From assembly GCA_050291245.1 (NCBI GenBank), contig JBNKJP010000044.1:248001-312000 (forward strand): a stretch of 64,000 bases of DNA, written 5' to 3'. The notes beneath the pieces were generated by a model. That model was not told the DNA's origin and ran no database searches. It saw only the letters and a program-made list of their open reading frames with translations. Origin of the DNA: Thiodiazotropha sp050291245. Lineage in GTDB: Bacteria > Pseudomonadota > Gammaproteobacteria > Chromatiales > Chromatiaceae. Every line of letters begins with the position of its first letter. Position 1 is the stretch's first letter. This document shows, piece after piece, positions 1 to 7,484 of the stretch. Position numbers and translations under genes: made by a program.

Positions 1-1
1 G

Positions 2-520
2 GAGCGGCCGGATGCGGTGCTGCTCGATATGCGCATGCCCGATATGACCGGAACCGAGGTGTTAAGCGTGCTGCGTAAACACTATCCTGAGATGCCCATC
101 AGCATGCTCACCACCAGCCGTGAGGAGGAGGATGTCATCGAGGCCTTGCAGAACGGCGCCCAGGGCTATCTGCTCAAGGACATGGAGCCGAATGAACTGA
201 TCGATGCCCTGCAGCAGATCACCCAGGGTCAGACCGTGGTGGCTAAAGAGTTGACCGGCATCCTGGCCAAGGCGGTACAAGGGGATCGTCCCAGCAGCAA
301 TGCCGCGGCCTCCTCCCTGGATGAGTTGACGCCCAGAGAGCGTGAGATTCTCTGCCATCTGGCGGATGGTCAGAGCAACAAGGTGATCGCGCGGAATCTG
401 GGGATCTCCGACGGAACCGTCAAGCTCCATGTGAAGGCGATTCTGCGCAAACTCGATGTGCATTCCCGGGTGGAGGCCGCAGTGATCGCGGTTGAGCAAA
501 ATCTATGTTCCAGAGGGTGA
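2..520 (+). CDS. NarL/FixJ-type response regulator, 5' end outside the window
   Basis: This is a two-component response regulator that would bind DNA after phosphorylation by a partner kinase lying outside the window. The frame is open to the window edge, so the gene starts upstream. The visible part begins inside the receiver domain, with ERPDAVLLDMRMPDMTG carrying the phosphoacceptor Asp (LLD). The switch Thr (SMLTTS) and Lys (GYLLKD) follow. After a short linker comes a LuxR-type helix-turn-helix (LTPREREILCHLADG, then ISDGTVKLHVKAILRKL). It ends 1 nt before the ATG of the rhodanese, which suggests co-transcription. Family assignment is secure; the regulon is unknown. NarL is the closest named type, but this is not proof of nitrate control. 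Confidence 0.9.
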   Translation, partial: ERPDAVLLDMRMPDMTGTEVLSVLRKHYPEMPISMLTTSREEEDVIEALQNGAQGYLLKDMEPNELIDALQQITQGQTVVAKELTGILAKAVQGDRPSSNAAASSLDELTPREREILCHLADGQSNKVIARNLGISDGTVKLHVKAILRKLDVHSRVEAAVIAVEQNLCSRG

Positions 521-521
521 A

Positions 522-1010
522 ATGAAGAGCTATTTAAATCTGGTCAATGAGTGTCTCAAGGATGTCAAAGAGATCATGCCCTGGGACCTGGAAACGCGCC
601 TGCAGGAGAACCCCGAACTGCTGGTAGTGGATGTGCGTGAACCCTATGAGTATGACGCCATGCATATCGAAAACGCCATTCTCGCCCCCCGGGGTATTCT
701 GGAGTCAGCCTGCGAATGGGACTACGAAGAGACCATTCCGGAGCTGGTACGGGCCCGGGAACAGGAGGTGGTGGTGGTCTGCCGGTCCGGCTATCGCAGC
801 GTATTGGCCGCTTATACCATGCAACAGCTCGGCTATCAGAACGTGGTGTCCCTCAAGACGGGCATGCGTGGATGGAACGACTTCGAACAACCCATGATCG
901 ACAGTCAGGGTGCCCCGGTGGACATCGACGACGCGGATGAGTATTTCACCCCGGATCTGCGGGAAGATCAGCTTCGTCCCAAGCCAAGGGCCGAGGAAAC
1001 AAAGAGCTAA
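522..1010 (+). CDS. Rhodanese-like sulfurtransferase domain protein
   Basis: This is a cytoplasmic single-domain rhodanese of 162 residues that would carry sulfane sulfur as a cysteine persulfide. The active-site loop is VVCRSGYRS, with the catalytic Cys near residue 89. The upstream half shows the usual DVREPYEYDAMHIENA. An acidic tail (about 30 residues after GMRGWNDFEQP) follows the domain. I chose the ATG preceded by AGAGGG at a normal distance. A TTG 30 nt upstream would overlap the regulator and is less likely. No signal peptide is visible. Its place behind a NarL-type regulator suggests regulated expression. The sulfur acceptor cannot be told from sequence; TusA-like carriers are the usual partners and one is encoded further on. 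Confidence 0.88.
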   Translation: MKSYLNLVNECLKDVKEIMPWDLETRLQENPELLVVDVREPYEYDAMHIENAILAPRGILESACEWDYEETIPELVRAREQEVVVVCRSGYRSVLAAYTMQQLGYQNVVSLKTGMRGWNDFEQPMIDSQGAPVDIDDADEYFTPDLREDQLRPKPRAEETKS

Positions 1011-1375
1011 GGTCCGAATTGCGCTTACCTAAAGAAACCTGAACGGGAAAGCCCGGCGGTACGGGCAAGAGATTCGACACTCCAGGGTCTGCCCGGCTCT
1101 CGATGTATCGACGTTGAGGTTTTTCGTTCGCCACCTCCAGCCAGCATTGGCCAGAAGTAACCACAGCCGGGCGTAAGCCACCGGAGGGCCGGGCACTATC
1201 GGCAGAGTTACCCCAAGGGCATTGATACGGACGACACTGAAAATCAGTAATCTATCGACAGCAAACCTATGGGAAACAAGTAAAAAGGGAATGTATTCTT
1301 CACGCTCACTGTTATATTCTCCCCATAAAATATAAGTGAATGGCTACAAAGCCGAACCAAGGAGAGGAAGATGCA
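1011..1375 (+). other. Intergenic region, no gene recognised
   Basis: The stretch is GC-rich at first, with several short GGGC/GCCC hairpin-forming segments (about 1050-1190). It becomes AT-rich just before the next gene, where a promoter would be expected. A 72-codon reading frame on the minus strand lacks any family resemblance and runs into the rhodanese gene. I see no tRNA or riboswitch that I can name. Confidence 0.5.
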
Positions 1376-4300
1376 ATGGAGCAGGCTCGTTCAGCTGTCT
1401 TACCCGCTAAGTTGACAGCGCCAACGACATCGAAGGCCGTACCACGCAATCGATTGTTTAAACAGCTGGACGAAGCGCTGGAAAAACCGGTGATCTGGAT
1501 CGGTGCCCCGGCCGGCTCCGGCAAGACCACGCTTGTGGCGAGCTATCTGGTGGCACGCAAAATCAAGCCTTTATGGTATCAGCTTGATGCCAGGGATGCG
1601 GATCCGGCCGCCTTTTTCGCCTACCTGCGTCAAGCGGCTGGAAAACTGGCGCCGCGCAAACGGGAGTCCCTGCCGTTGTTGACACCGGAATACGGCATGG
1701 GACTGCCGGTCTTCACACTCAATTTTTTCGACCAGCTTTTCAGCCGTCTGCGTTCTCCCGTGGTGCTGGTGTTCGACAACTTTCAGAACCTGCCCGAGTC
1801 CTCGCCACTGCATAAATTACTTGAGCCGCTGCTCGCCGCCTTGCCCGAGTCGGTGACACTGATCTTTCTCAGCCGCAGTCAGGCCCCGCCTGGCTTTGCT
1901 GGAATCGCTGCTGCACAGCGCCTGGCACGCATCGATGCGGAGTCACTGCTGCTGACACCAGAGGAGGCTGGGGCGATCAGCAGGCAGATTGTCCCTGAGA
2001 TCCGCGATCCGGATGAGATCAGGGCTCTGAATCAAAGGGCTGGAGGATGGGCCGCAGGTCTGATTCTGTTACTTGAAGGGGCGGGTTCCTCCGATGACCT
2101 GGTGGCAGACTCCGATCTGTTCAACTACTTTGCCGCCGAAGTCATGCGTCGTTCCGATGTGGAGACCCAGAAATTTCTCACCGCTAGTGCCCTGCTGCCG
2201 GTAATGGATGATAGGTCGACGGAAAGGTTGACCGGTAATCATGGTGCTAAAGAGCTTCTGCGGGAACTGACCAGACGTAACTACTTCATAACCCACCTGG
2301 CGGGGTCGCCGGTCCGTTACGAGTTTCACCCGCTTTTTCGGACCTTTCTACTAGCAGAGTTAGAACGGAGCCGTTCGGCTTCCGAGTTGCGGTTATTGCA
2401 GTATGAGGCAGGGCGTATCCTCTCTGAACAAGGCGAATATTCTGCTGCGATCGAATTGCTGGATCAGGCCGAGGCGCAGGATGAACTGCGGGCATTGGTG
2501 TTGACTCTCGCCGCGCATCTTGTGATGGAAGGGCAATACGCCACTCTGCAACAATGGCTTCAACGGATTCCCGAGTTTGAATTCGCAGATCAGCCCTGGT
2601 TGTACTACTGGCGTGCCGTCTCCCTGATGCCGTTCTCACCGTTGCAATCACGAGAATGTTTTGAACGCGCCTATCGAGAATTTGAATGCCGGGAGGACAT
2701 TGAAGGGCTCTATTTGAGCTGGGTCGGTATCGCGGAAAACTACAGCATGATGTGGGATGACTTTAGCACCATGGAGTCCTGGCTGGAGGAATACGCGGCA
2801 TTGCATAGCCGGTATCCGAATGCGTTATTACCTCAGTTGGAAATCAGGGTATTGGCCGCACTATTTGGCGTGCTTATATATCTAAGACCGCACCATTCCG
2901 ACTGCCGGGAAACCCATAGAATGTTGGAAGAAAAGCTACATCTTATCGATGACTCTGAATTTAAACTCAGGGTGGTGATCAACGTCAGTATCTACTATAT
3001 GTGGCGTGGTGACATCGCCTCAGCACTGCGCATCAGTGATCAGTTGGGGGAGGCGCTCAGTACCGAAGTGGCGTCGCCGGTATTGCGTATCTATCTACTC
3101 GTGCTGCGCAGTAATCTATGCTGGCTAACGGGTGACACGCAGGGCGCAAGTGAGACCGTGGCAAATGCTCTGATCTTGAGTGAAACATCGGGTATCTATT
3201 TTATGCGGGCCGTGCTTATGTCGCAGCGGATATTTGCCTATGGCATAGATAACCAAATTGAAACAATGGGTCATGCGCTCACTGAACTCTACGGATGTTT
3301 GTCGCCTGAGCGTCGCTTGGACTACTCACTATATCTTCACCAACAAAGTTGGTACAGCAGACTGCTAGGCGAGTACGTTCAGGCGCTGAGCCAGGAACGC
3401 AAGGCGTTGGAATTGGCGCAACAAATGTCCACGCCTTTACCCATCACCCTGTGTCAGATTGGGTTGGCAACGAATCTGATTCATCTGGATGAATATACCG
3501 AGGCCCACGAAGTGCTTGATGAAGTGTTGGAATTTGCCATCAAAATGCAGAATCCTCTGATAGAGACTGAAGCGCGGCTGGTGCGTGCTTTTGCATGGTT
3601 TCGACAGGGTAATGAAGAAAATTGCGCGATAGAGTTGGAACGCGGATTCCAGCTGGGCTCAGATTCGAACTATCTCGTCTCACAGCATCTTATGGAACGA
3701 CGTATTTTGTCCTTGCTTTGCGAATTCTCCTTGGCGCGCAACATCAAACCCGACTACGCCCGGTTGTTGATACGCAAATGGTCTCTCCAACCGGAGCATG
3801 TTGAGTTGAGTTCGGATCGCTGGCCTTGGCCGGTTAGGATCTACACCCTTGGTACTTTTTCGATCGAAGTCGATAACAGCCCGTTCAAGTTTTCCCGTAA
3901 GCGGCGTAACCGAGTGATTGAACTGCTGGTGGGGTTGATTACACTGGGTAGACGCGATGTTTCGGAACAACGTATCAGTGATCTTATCTGGCCAGACGCC
4001 GAGGGTGATCTGGCGCGGCAGAATCTAAAGGTTACCCTGCACAGACTGCGCAAGCTTATAGGGCAGGAGAGTGTTTTGATGATAGAAGGTCGACTTTCTC
4101 TCGATTCTGGTCGGATTTGGGTCGATAGCTGGTCAGTGGATCGTCTACTCGGGCGAATAGAAGGGGCTTCTGACGATCAGCTCCCGGTTCTGATCACGGA
4201 AGTGATTGAGCGTTATGGTGAGGGATTTATGCAAGGAGACGATACGAGCTGGGTGGTTAGTGAACGGGAACGCCTGCGTGGGCGATTTCTGAGAATTATA

Positions 4301-4555
4301 CACCAAGCGGCTGAACGACTCTGCCACAAGCAGCAGTGGCAGATAGCAATCGATTGCTACAATAAGGCGCTGGAGGTCGATCCACTGGCGGAACGATTCC
4401 ATATCGGTTTGATGCGCAGCCATCATGCATTGGGACAGGCGGCGGAAGGTCTGATTGCCTATCATCGCTGCCAGGAAATTCTGACCAACAGACTGAAAAT
4501 CCAGCCATCCAAGGAAACAGAAGTTTGGTACGAGCGGCTGCGGACGTTGGCGTGA
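1376..4555 (+). CDS. MalT-like STAND ATPase with C-terminal OmpR-type wHTH and BTAD activator domain
   Basis: This is a large (1059-residue) cytoplasmic transcriptional regulator. The N-terminal NTPase module has a Walker A (GAPAGSGKTT, residues 43-52) and a Walker B (VVLVFDNFQNL, about 129-139) of the MalT/STAND type. A long helical repeat region (about 330-800) follows, likely TPR-like and ligand- or partner-sensing. The C-terminus is not the LuxR HTH of MalT. It has a winged helix starting at RIYTLGTFSIEVDN (about 821) and then a bacterial transcriptional activator domain ending in WYERLRTLA, the arrangement seen in SARP-type regulators. I chose the second ATG because GGAGAGG lies 8 nt before it; an ATG 36 nt upstream has no such site. 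It precedes a sensory operon that it may control (inference). The inducer is unknown. Confidence 0.87.
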   Translation: MEQARSAVLPAKLTAPTTSKAVPRNRLFKQLDEALEKPVIWIGAPAGSGKTTLVASYLVARKIKPLWYQLDARDADPAAFFAYLRQAAGKLAPRKRESLPLLTPEYGMGLPVFTLNFFDQLFSRLRSPVVLVFDNFQNLPESSPLHKLLEPLLAALPESVTLIFLSRSQAPPGFAGIAAAQRLARIDAESLLLTPEEAGAISRQIVPEIRDPDEIRALNQRAGGWAAGLILLLEGAGSSDDLVADSDLFNYFAAEVMRRSDVETQKFLTASALLPVMDDRSTERLTGNHGAKELLRELTRRNYFITHLAGSPVRYEFHPLFRTFLLAELERSRSASELRLLQYEAGRILSEQGEYSAAIELLDQAEAQDELRALVLTLAAHLVMEGQYATLQQWLQRIPEFEFADQPWLYYWRAVSLMPFSPLQSRECFERAYREFECREDIEGLYLSWVGIAENYSMMWDDFSTMESWLEEYAALHSRYPNALLPQLEIRVLAALFGVLIYLRPHHSDCRETHRMLEEKLHLIDDSEFKLRVVINVSIYYMWRGDIASALRISDQLGEALSTEVASPVLRIYLLVLRSNLCWLTGDTQGASETVANALILSETSGIYFMRAVLMSQRIFAYGIDNQIETMGHALTELYGCLSPERRLDYSLYLHQQSWYSRLLGEYVQALSQERKALELAQQMSTPLPITLCQIGLATNLIHLDEYTEAHEVLDEVLEFAIKMQNPLIETEARLVRAFAWFRQGNEENCAIELERGFQLGSDSNYLVSQHLMERRILSLLCEFSLARNIKPDYARLLIRKWSLQPEHVELSSDRWPWPVRIYTLGTFSIEVDNSPFKFSRKRRNRVIELLVGLITLGRRDVSEQRISDLIWPDAEGDLARQNLKVTLHRLRKLIGQESVLMIEGRLSLDSGRIWVDSWSVDRLLGRIEGASDDQLPVLITEVIERYGEGFMQGDDTSWVVSERERLRGRFLRIIHQAAERLCHKQQWQIAIDCYNKALEVDPLAERFHIGLMRSHHALGQAAEGLIAYHRCQEILTNRLKIQPSKETEVWYERLRTLA
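4526..4555 (+). repeat. 30-bp end of the MalT-like gene, duplicated at 10069-10098
   Basis: The last ten codons, including the stop, match a segment about 5.5 kb downstream at 26 of 30 positions. Three of the four differences are silent in the reading frame. Both copies are followed by a T-rich run. This copy belongs to an intact gene. Confidence 0.75.
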
Positions 4556-4864
4556 TTGTATTTTTTTTTCAATTGTATGGAATGATAGTGTGGTGTCGCA
4601 TATTAGAGGCTACACTTTATATACACACAGATGCTTTGCATAATTGCACAGCGCTTATTTCTAGTTAATAGTTAACCAGACACAAACCATCACTGTTTAG
4701 CTCGATAGTATTTTGAGGAATGATCTCGCGGAAACGAATCGAATAGTCTGTTTCCTGATGCCCATGGCGGGGAAGGAGATAACTTATGGAATATTTTCGA
4801 ATTTTGCTCTCAATACAACTAATTACACCTGAAATTATTCCCTGTCAGAGCTAATAGGCCACAC
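4556..4864 (+). other. AT-rich gap between MalT-like gene and sensory operon
   Basis: It begins with a run of T after the stop codon, without a clear stem. A long AT-rich segment suitable for a promoter follows. Near its end lies the short reading frame reported separately at 4786-4854. No other feature is recognised. Confidence 0.55.
4786..4854 (+). CDS. Possible 22-residue leader ORF before the sensor kinase
   Basis: The ATG is preceded by AAGGAG with 7 nt spacing, a much better ribosome site than that of the kinase gene 10 nt downstream. The frame encodes a hydrophobic peptide beginning MEYFRILLSIQL and ending PCQS. The arrangement would allow translational coupling or a leader-peptide role. 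No homologue is recognised, and it could be chance. Confidence 0.35.
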   Translation: MEYFRILLSIQLITPEIIPCQS

Positions 4865-7057
4865 ATGAATCGATGGCTTGCGAGATTTATTTCGCGATTT
4901 TTGCTCTTGTGGTTTCCACTGATTCTTGCCGCAGCGTTAATTCTATGGATACTCTACCAGACGAAAACTAATGCCGAGATGCAATCACTTTCTTCCGATG
5001 AAGAGAGCGAGCTGAGGTTCGCCAGTGAGGTCATTCATCTCGAATTAAAACTTTTAGGTGCTGATATCAGAATTCTATCTCAAGCCACGACTCTGAAAGA
5101 GTGGCTGACTACAAGCGACCAAAATTTGGAGAAAAAATTACTAAAGGACTTCATCACTTTTTCTGAACAACGAAAACAATACGATCAGATTCGCCTCATA
5201 AGCAATACAGGGAAGGAAATTATCCGGATCAACTGGAAAAATGGAAAAGCCCAAGCGGTCCCAAAACCACTTCTGCAAGATAAAAGTTCTCGATACTATG
5301 TAAAGTACACGTTGAAACAGCCCGAAGGTTTTTTGTATACCTCCCCTCTTGATCTGAACATAGAACATAAGAGTATCGAAACACCTATCAAACCTGTCGT
5401 TCGGATTGGAATGCCACTGATTGATGTTGAAGGTCACCTCAAAGGTGCAATTATTTTGAATTACCTTGGTAAAAATCTGTTGGACCGGATTAAGAGCATC
5501 AAGGACAAATTAGGCGGTAATCATTGGATCCTCAACGAAAAAGGTTATTGGCTCCTGGGGCCTAAACCCGAGGTGGAATGGGGGTTTATGTATCCAGATC
5601 GAAAAAATACTCTGTTCAAGGACATCTATGCAAATGCCTGGGAAAGGATGCTTCGGCAGGAATCGTCCGGACAATTTACCAATGACAAAGGCATGTTTAC
5701 GTTTAGAAAAATCAATTCCACGGTGCCTGGATTAACCACCTTTCGTCGATATTGGATCCTGATAAGCCATATACCTAAAGCAATACTTCCTAATACTACT
5801 AGAGAAAATCTTGCACTATACGTAACAACCTCGAGTATTGTTTTTGTCGTTCTAACAGCAATGAGCACAATGTTCGCCTATTACAGTGTCGTTAATGAGA
5901 ATTCCAAAAGGAAGCTGGAACAAACTGCATGCCGTTATAAAAACCTCCTTGACTCGGCCCCAGACGCAGTTATCATCTTTGACCAAAGCGGCTTGATCAA
6001 ACATACCAATCAGCAAGCGTTAAAGTGGTTCGGTTACGATGGGGATGGATTGATTGGTCAAGCGGTCGAGGTGCTAATGCCGGAAAGGTTTCGTACTAGA
6101 CACATCGCACATCGCAATCAATATGTCGAGCATGCCGTTTTGCGGGAAATGGGAAGCGGTCTGGAATTGTTTGGTATCCGTAAGAACGGTTCGGAGTTTC
6201 CGGTCGAGGTCAGTCTCAGTCCACTGCAAACCGATGAAGGCTTGTTAGTCACCAGTATCATTCGCGATGTATCAGAGCGCAAAGCCAGTGAAAAAAGAAT
6301 CAACAAGCTAAACGACATTCTGCGCTCCCGAACAACCGATCTTGAAGCGACAAATCACGAACTTGAAGCCTTCAGTTATTCCGTCTCACATGATCTGCGT
6401 GCGCCTTTACGGGCAATCGATGGTTTCAGCCATGTCCTGGCTACCCAATACACCGATCAACTGGATGATAAAGGAAAAGACAGATTACAACGCATTCGCA
6501 TGGCCGCGCAACGTATGTCTGCCTTGATCGATGATTTGCTCAAACTCTCTCGTATTGCCCGGGCTGAATTGAACCGCGATTACTTTGATTTAAAAGAGAC
6601 GGCTTTCGACACAGTTGAGATATTGCGTCAGAGTGATCCGAGCCGTGAGGTCCGATTTACAGCCCCCCCTGAACTCCCTGCATATGGCGATTCACGATTG
6701 ATGAAAATCGTAATTGATAATTTGATCGGCAATGCCTGGAAGTTTACTTCCCGGCGGGCAGATGCCGAGATTGAGATCGGTATGCGGAACCAGGATCTGG
6801 ATAAAGCTGTATATTTTGTCAGAGATAATGGCGCTGGATTTGATATGGCTTATTCGGAAAAGCTTTTTGGCGCTTTTCAGAGGCTTCACGACGCCCATGA
6901 GTTTCCCGGTACCGGCATCGGGCTTGCTACTGTGCAACGCATCATTCATAAACACGGAGGGCACATCTGGGCCGAGGGGAAAATCGGAACGGGAGCTACA
7001 TTTTTTTTTACACTACCGAAAACTTGGTATGAACGAGAAAATCATACTACTTGTTGA
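4865..7057 (+). CDS. Membrane sensor histidine kinase with periplasmic sensor and PAS domain
   Basis: A 730-residue kinase of the inner membrane. The first transmembrane helix is about residues 9-32. A large extracytoplasmic domain (about 33-315), probably Cache-like, follows. The second helix is about 316-342 (LALYVTTSSIVFVVL). A PAS domain lies at about 350-475. The H-box is FSYSVSHDLRAPLRAIDGFS with the phospho-accepting His near 509. The ATPase domain has an N-box (IVIDNLIGNAWKF), a G1 box (VRDNGAGFD) and a G2 box (GTGIGLATV). The HDLRAP H-box is of the kind found in bacteriophytochrome-type kinases that pair with stand-alone receivers, and such a receiver gene overlaps its 3' end by 29 nt. 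The ligand of the sensor domain is unknown. Its ribosome site is weak, so expression may depend on the short ORF before it. Confidence 0.92.
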   Translation: MNRWLARFISRFLLLWFPLILAAALILWILYQTKTNAEMQSLSSDEESELRFASEVIHLELKLLGADIRILSQATTLKEWLTTSDQNLEKKLLKDFITFSEQRKQYDQIRLISNTGKEIIRINWKNGKAQAVPKPLLQDKSSRYYVKYTLKQPEGFLYTSPLDLNIEHKSIETPIKPVVRIGMPLIDVEGHLKGAIILNYLGKNLLDRIKSIKDKLGGNHWILNEKGYWLLGPKPEVEWGFMYPDRKNTLFKDIYANAWERMLRQESSGQFTNDKGMFTFRKINSTVPGLTTFRRYWILISHIPKAILPNTTRENLALYVTTSSIVFVVLTAMSTMFAYYSVVNENSKRKLEQTACRYKNLLDSAPDAVIIFDQSGLIKHTNQQALKWFGYDGDGLIGQAVEVLMPERFRTRHIAHRNQYVEHAVLREMGSGLELFGIRKNGSEFPVEVSLSPLQTDEGLLVTSIIRDVSERKASEKRINKLNDILRSRTTDLEATNHELEAFSYSVSHDLRAPLRAIDGFSHVLATQYTDQLDDKGKDRLQRIRMAAQRMSALIDDLLKLSRIARAELNRDYFDLKETAFDTVEILRQSDPSREVRFTAPPELPAYGDSRLMKIVIDNLIGNAWKFTSRRADAEIEIGMRNQDLDKAVYFVRDNGAGFDMAYSEKLFGAFQRLHDAHEFPGTGIGLATVQRIIHKHGGHIWAEGKIGTGATFFFTLPKTWYERENHTTC

Positions 7058-7484
7058 AGACAATCCGGATGATGAACTGCTCACTCTAGATGCTTTGGCA
7101 ACCAGCCAGGTAAATAGTCAAGTCGTCGTGGCGCGTAATGGCATCGAGGCGCTTGACTATCTCTTTGCGGAGGGTGTCCACGCAGAGCGCGACCCGAGCG
7201 AACTTCCCGCCGTTATCTTACTCGACCTCAAGCTACCCAAGATCGACGGATTGGAAGTTCTCAAGAGAATTCGGGCAAACAAACTGACCCGCTTACTCCC
7301 TGTGGTCATACTCACATCCTCCACCGAAGATCGGGACCTTTTGGCTGGCTATCATCTCGGAGCCAATAGCTATGTCAGAAAGCCGGTTGATTTTGAAGAG
7401 TTCATACACGTGGCCGGTCAGCTCGGTCTTTACTGGCTACACCTCAATCAGACACCGCCTGATGGCATGTTTCGGAGTAGCTAA
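7029..7484 (+). CDS. Single-domain response regulator (Rcp1/CheY-like)
   Basis: This stand-alone receiver of 151 residues has no output domain. The acidic pocket is LLVEDNPDDE near the start. The phosphoacceptor Asp is in VILLDLKLPK (about residue 66), the switch residues are in VVILTSST, and the conserved Lys is in SYVRKPVDF. The PKIDGLEVLK insert is typical of receivers that serve HDLRAP-type kinases. The start ATG lies within the last codons of the kinase gene and its stop overlaps the next start by one base, so the three genes are translationally linked. It probably takes the phosphoryl group from the upstream kinase, then passes it on or acts as a sink (inference). Confidence 0.92.
   Translation: MNEKIILLVEDNPDDELLTLDALATSQVNSQVVVARNGIEALDYLFAEGVHAERDPSELPAVILLDLKLPKIDGLEVLKRIRANKLTRLLPVVILTSSTEDRDLLAGYHLGANSYVRKPVDFEEFIHVAGQLGLYWLHLNQTPPDGMFRSS

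Noticed and set aside
946..1164. 72-codon minus frame after the rhodanese
   Set aside because: It overlaps the 3' end of a clear gene on the other strand, has no ribosome site or family match, and is poorly placed for expression.
1011..1375. Small RNA or riboswitch suggested by GC-rich hairpins
   Set aside because: No conserved core of a known class could be matched by eye.
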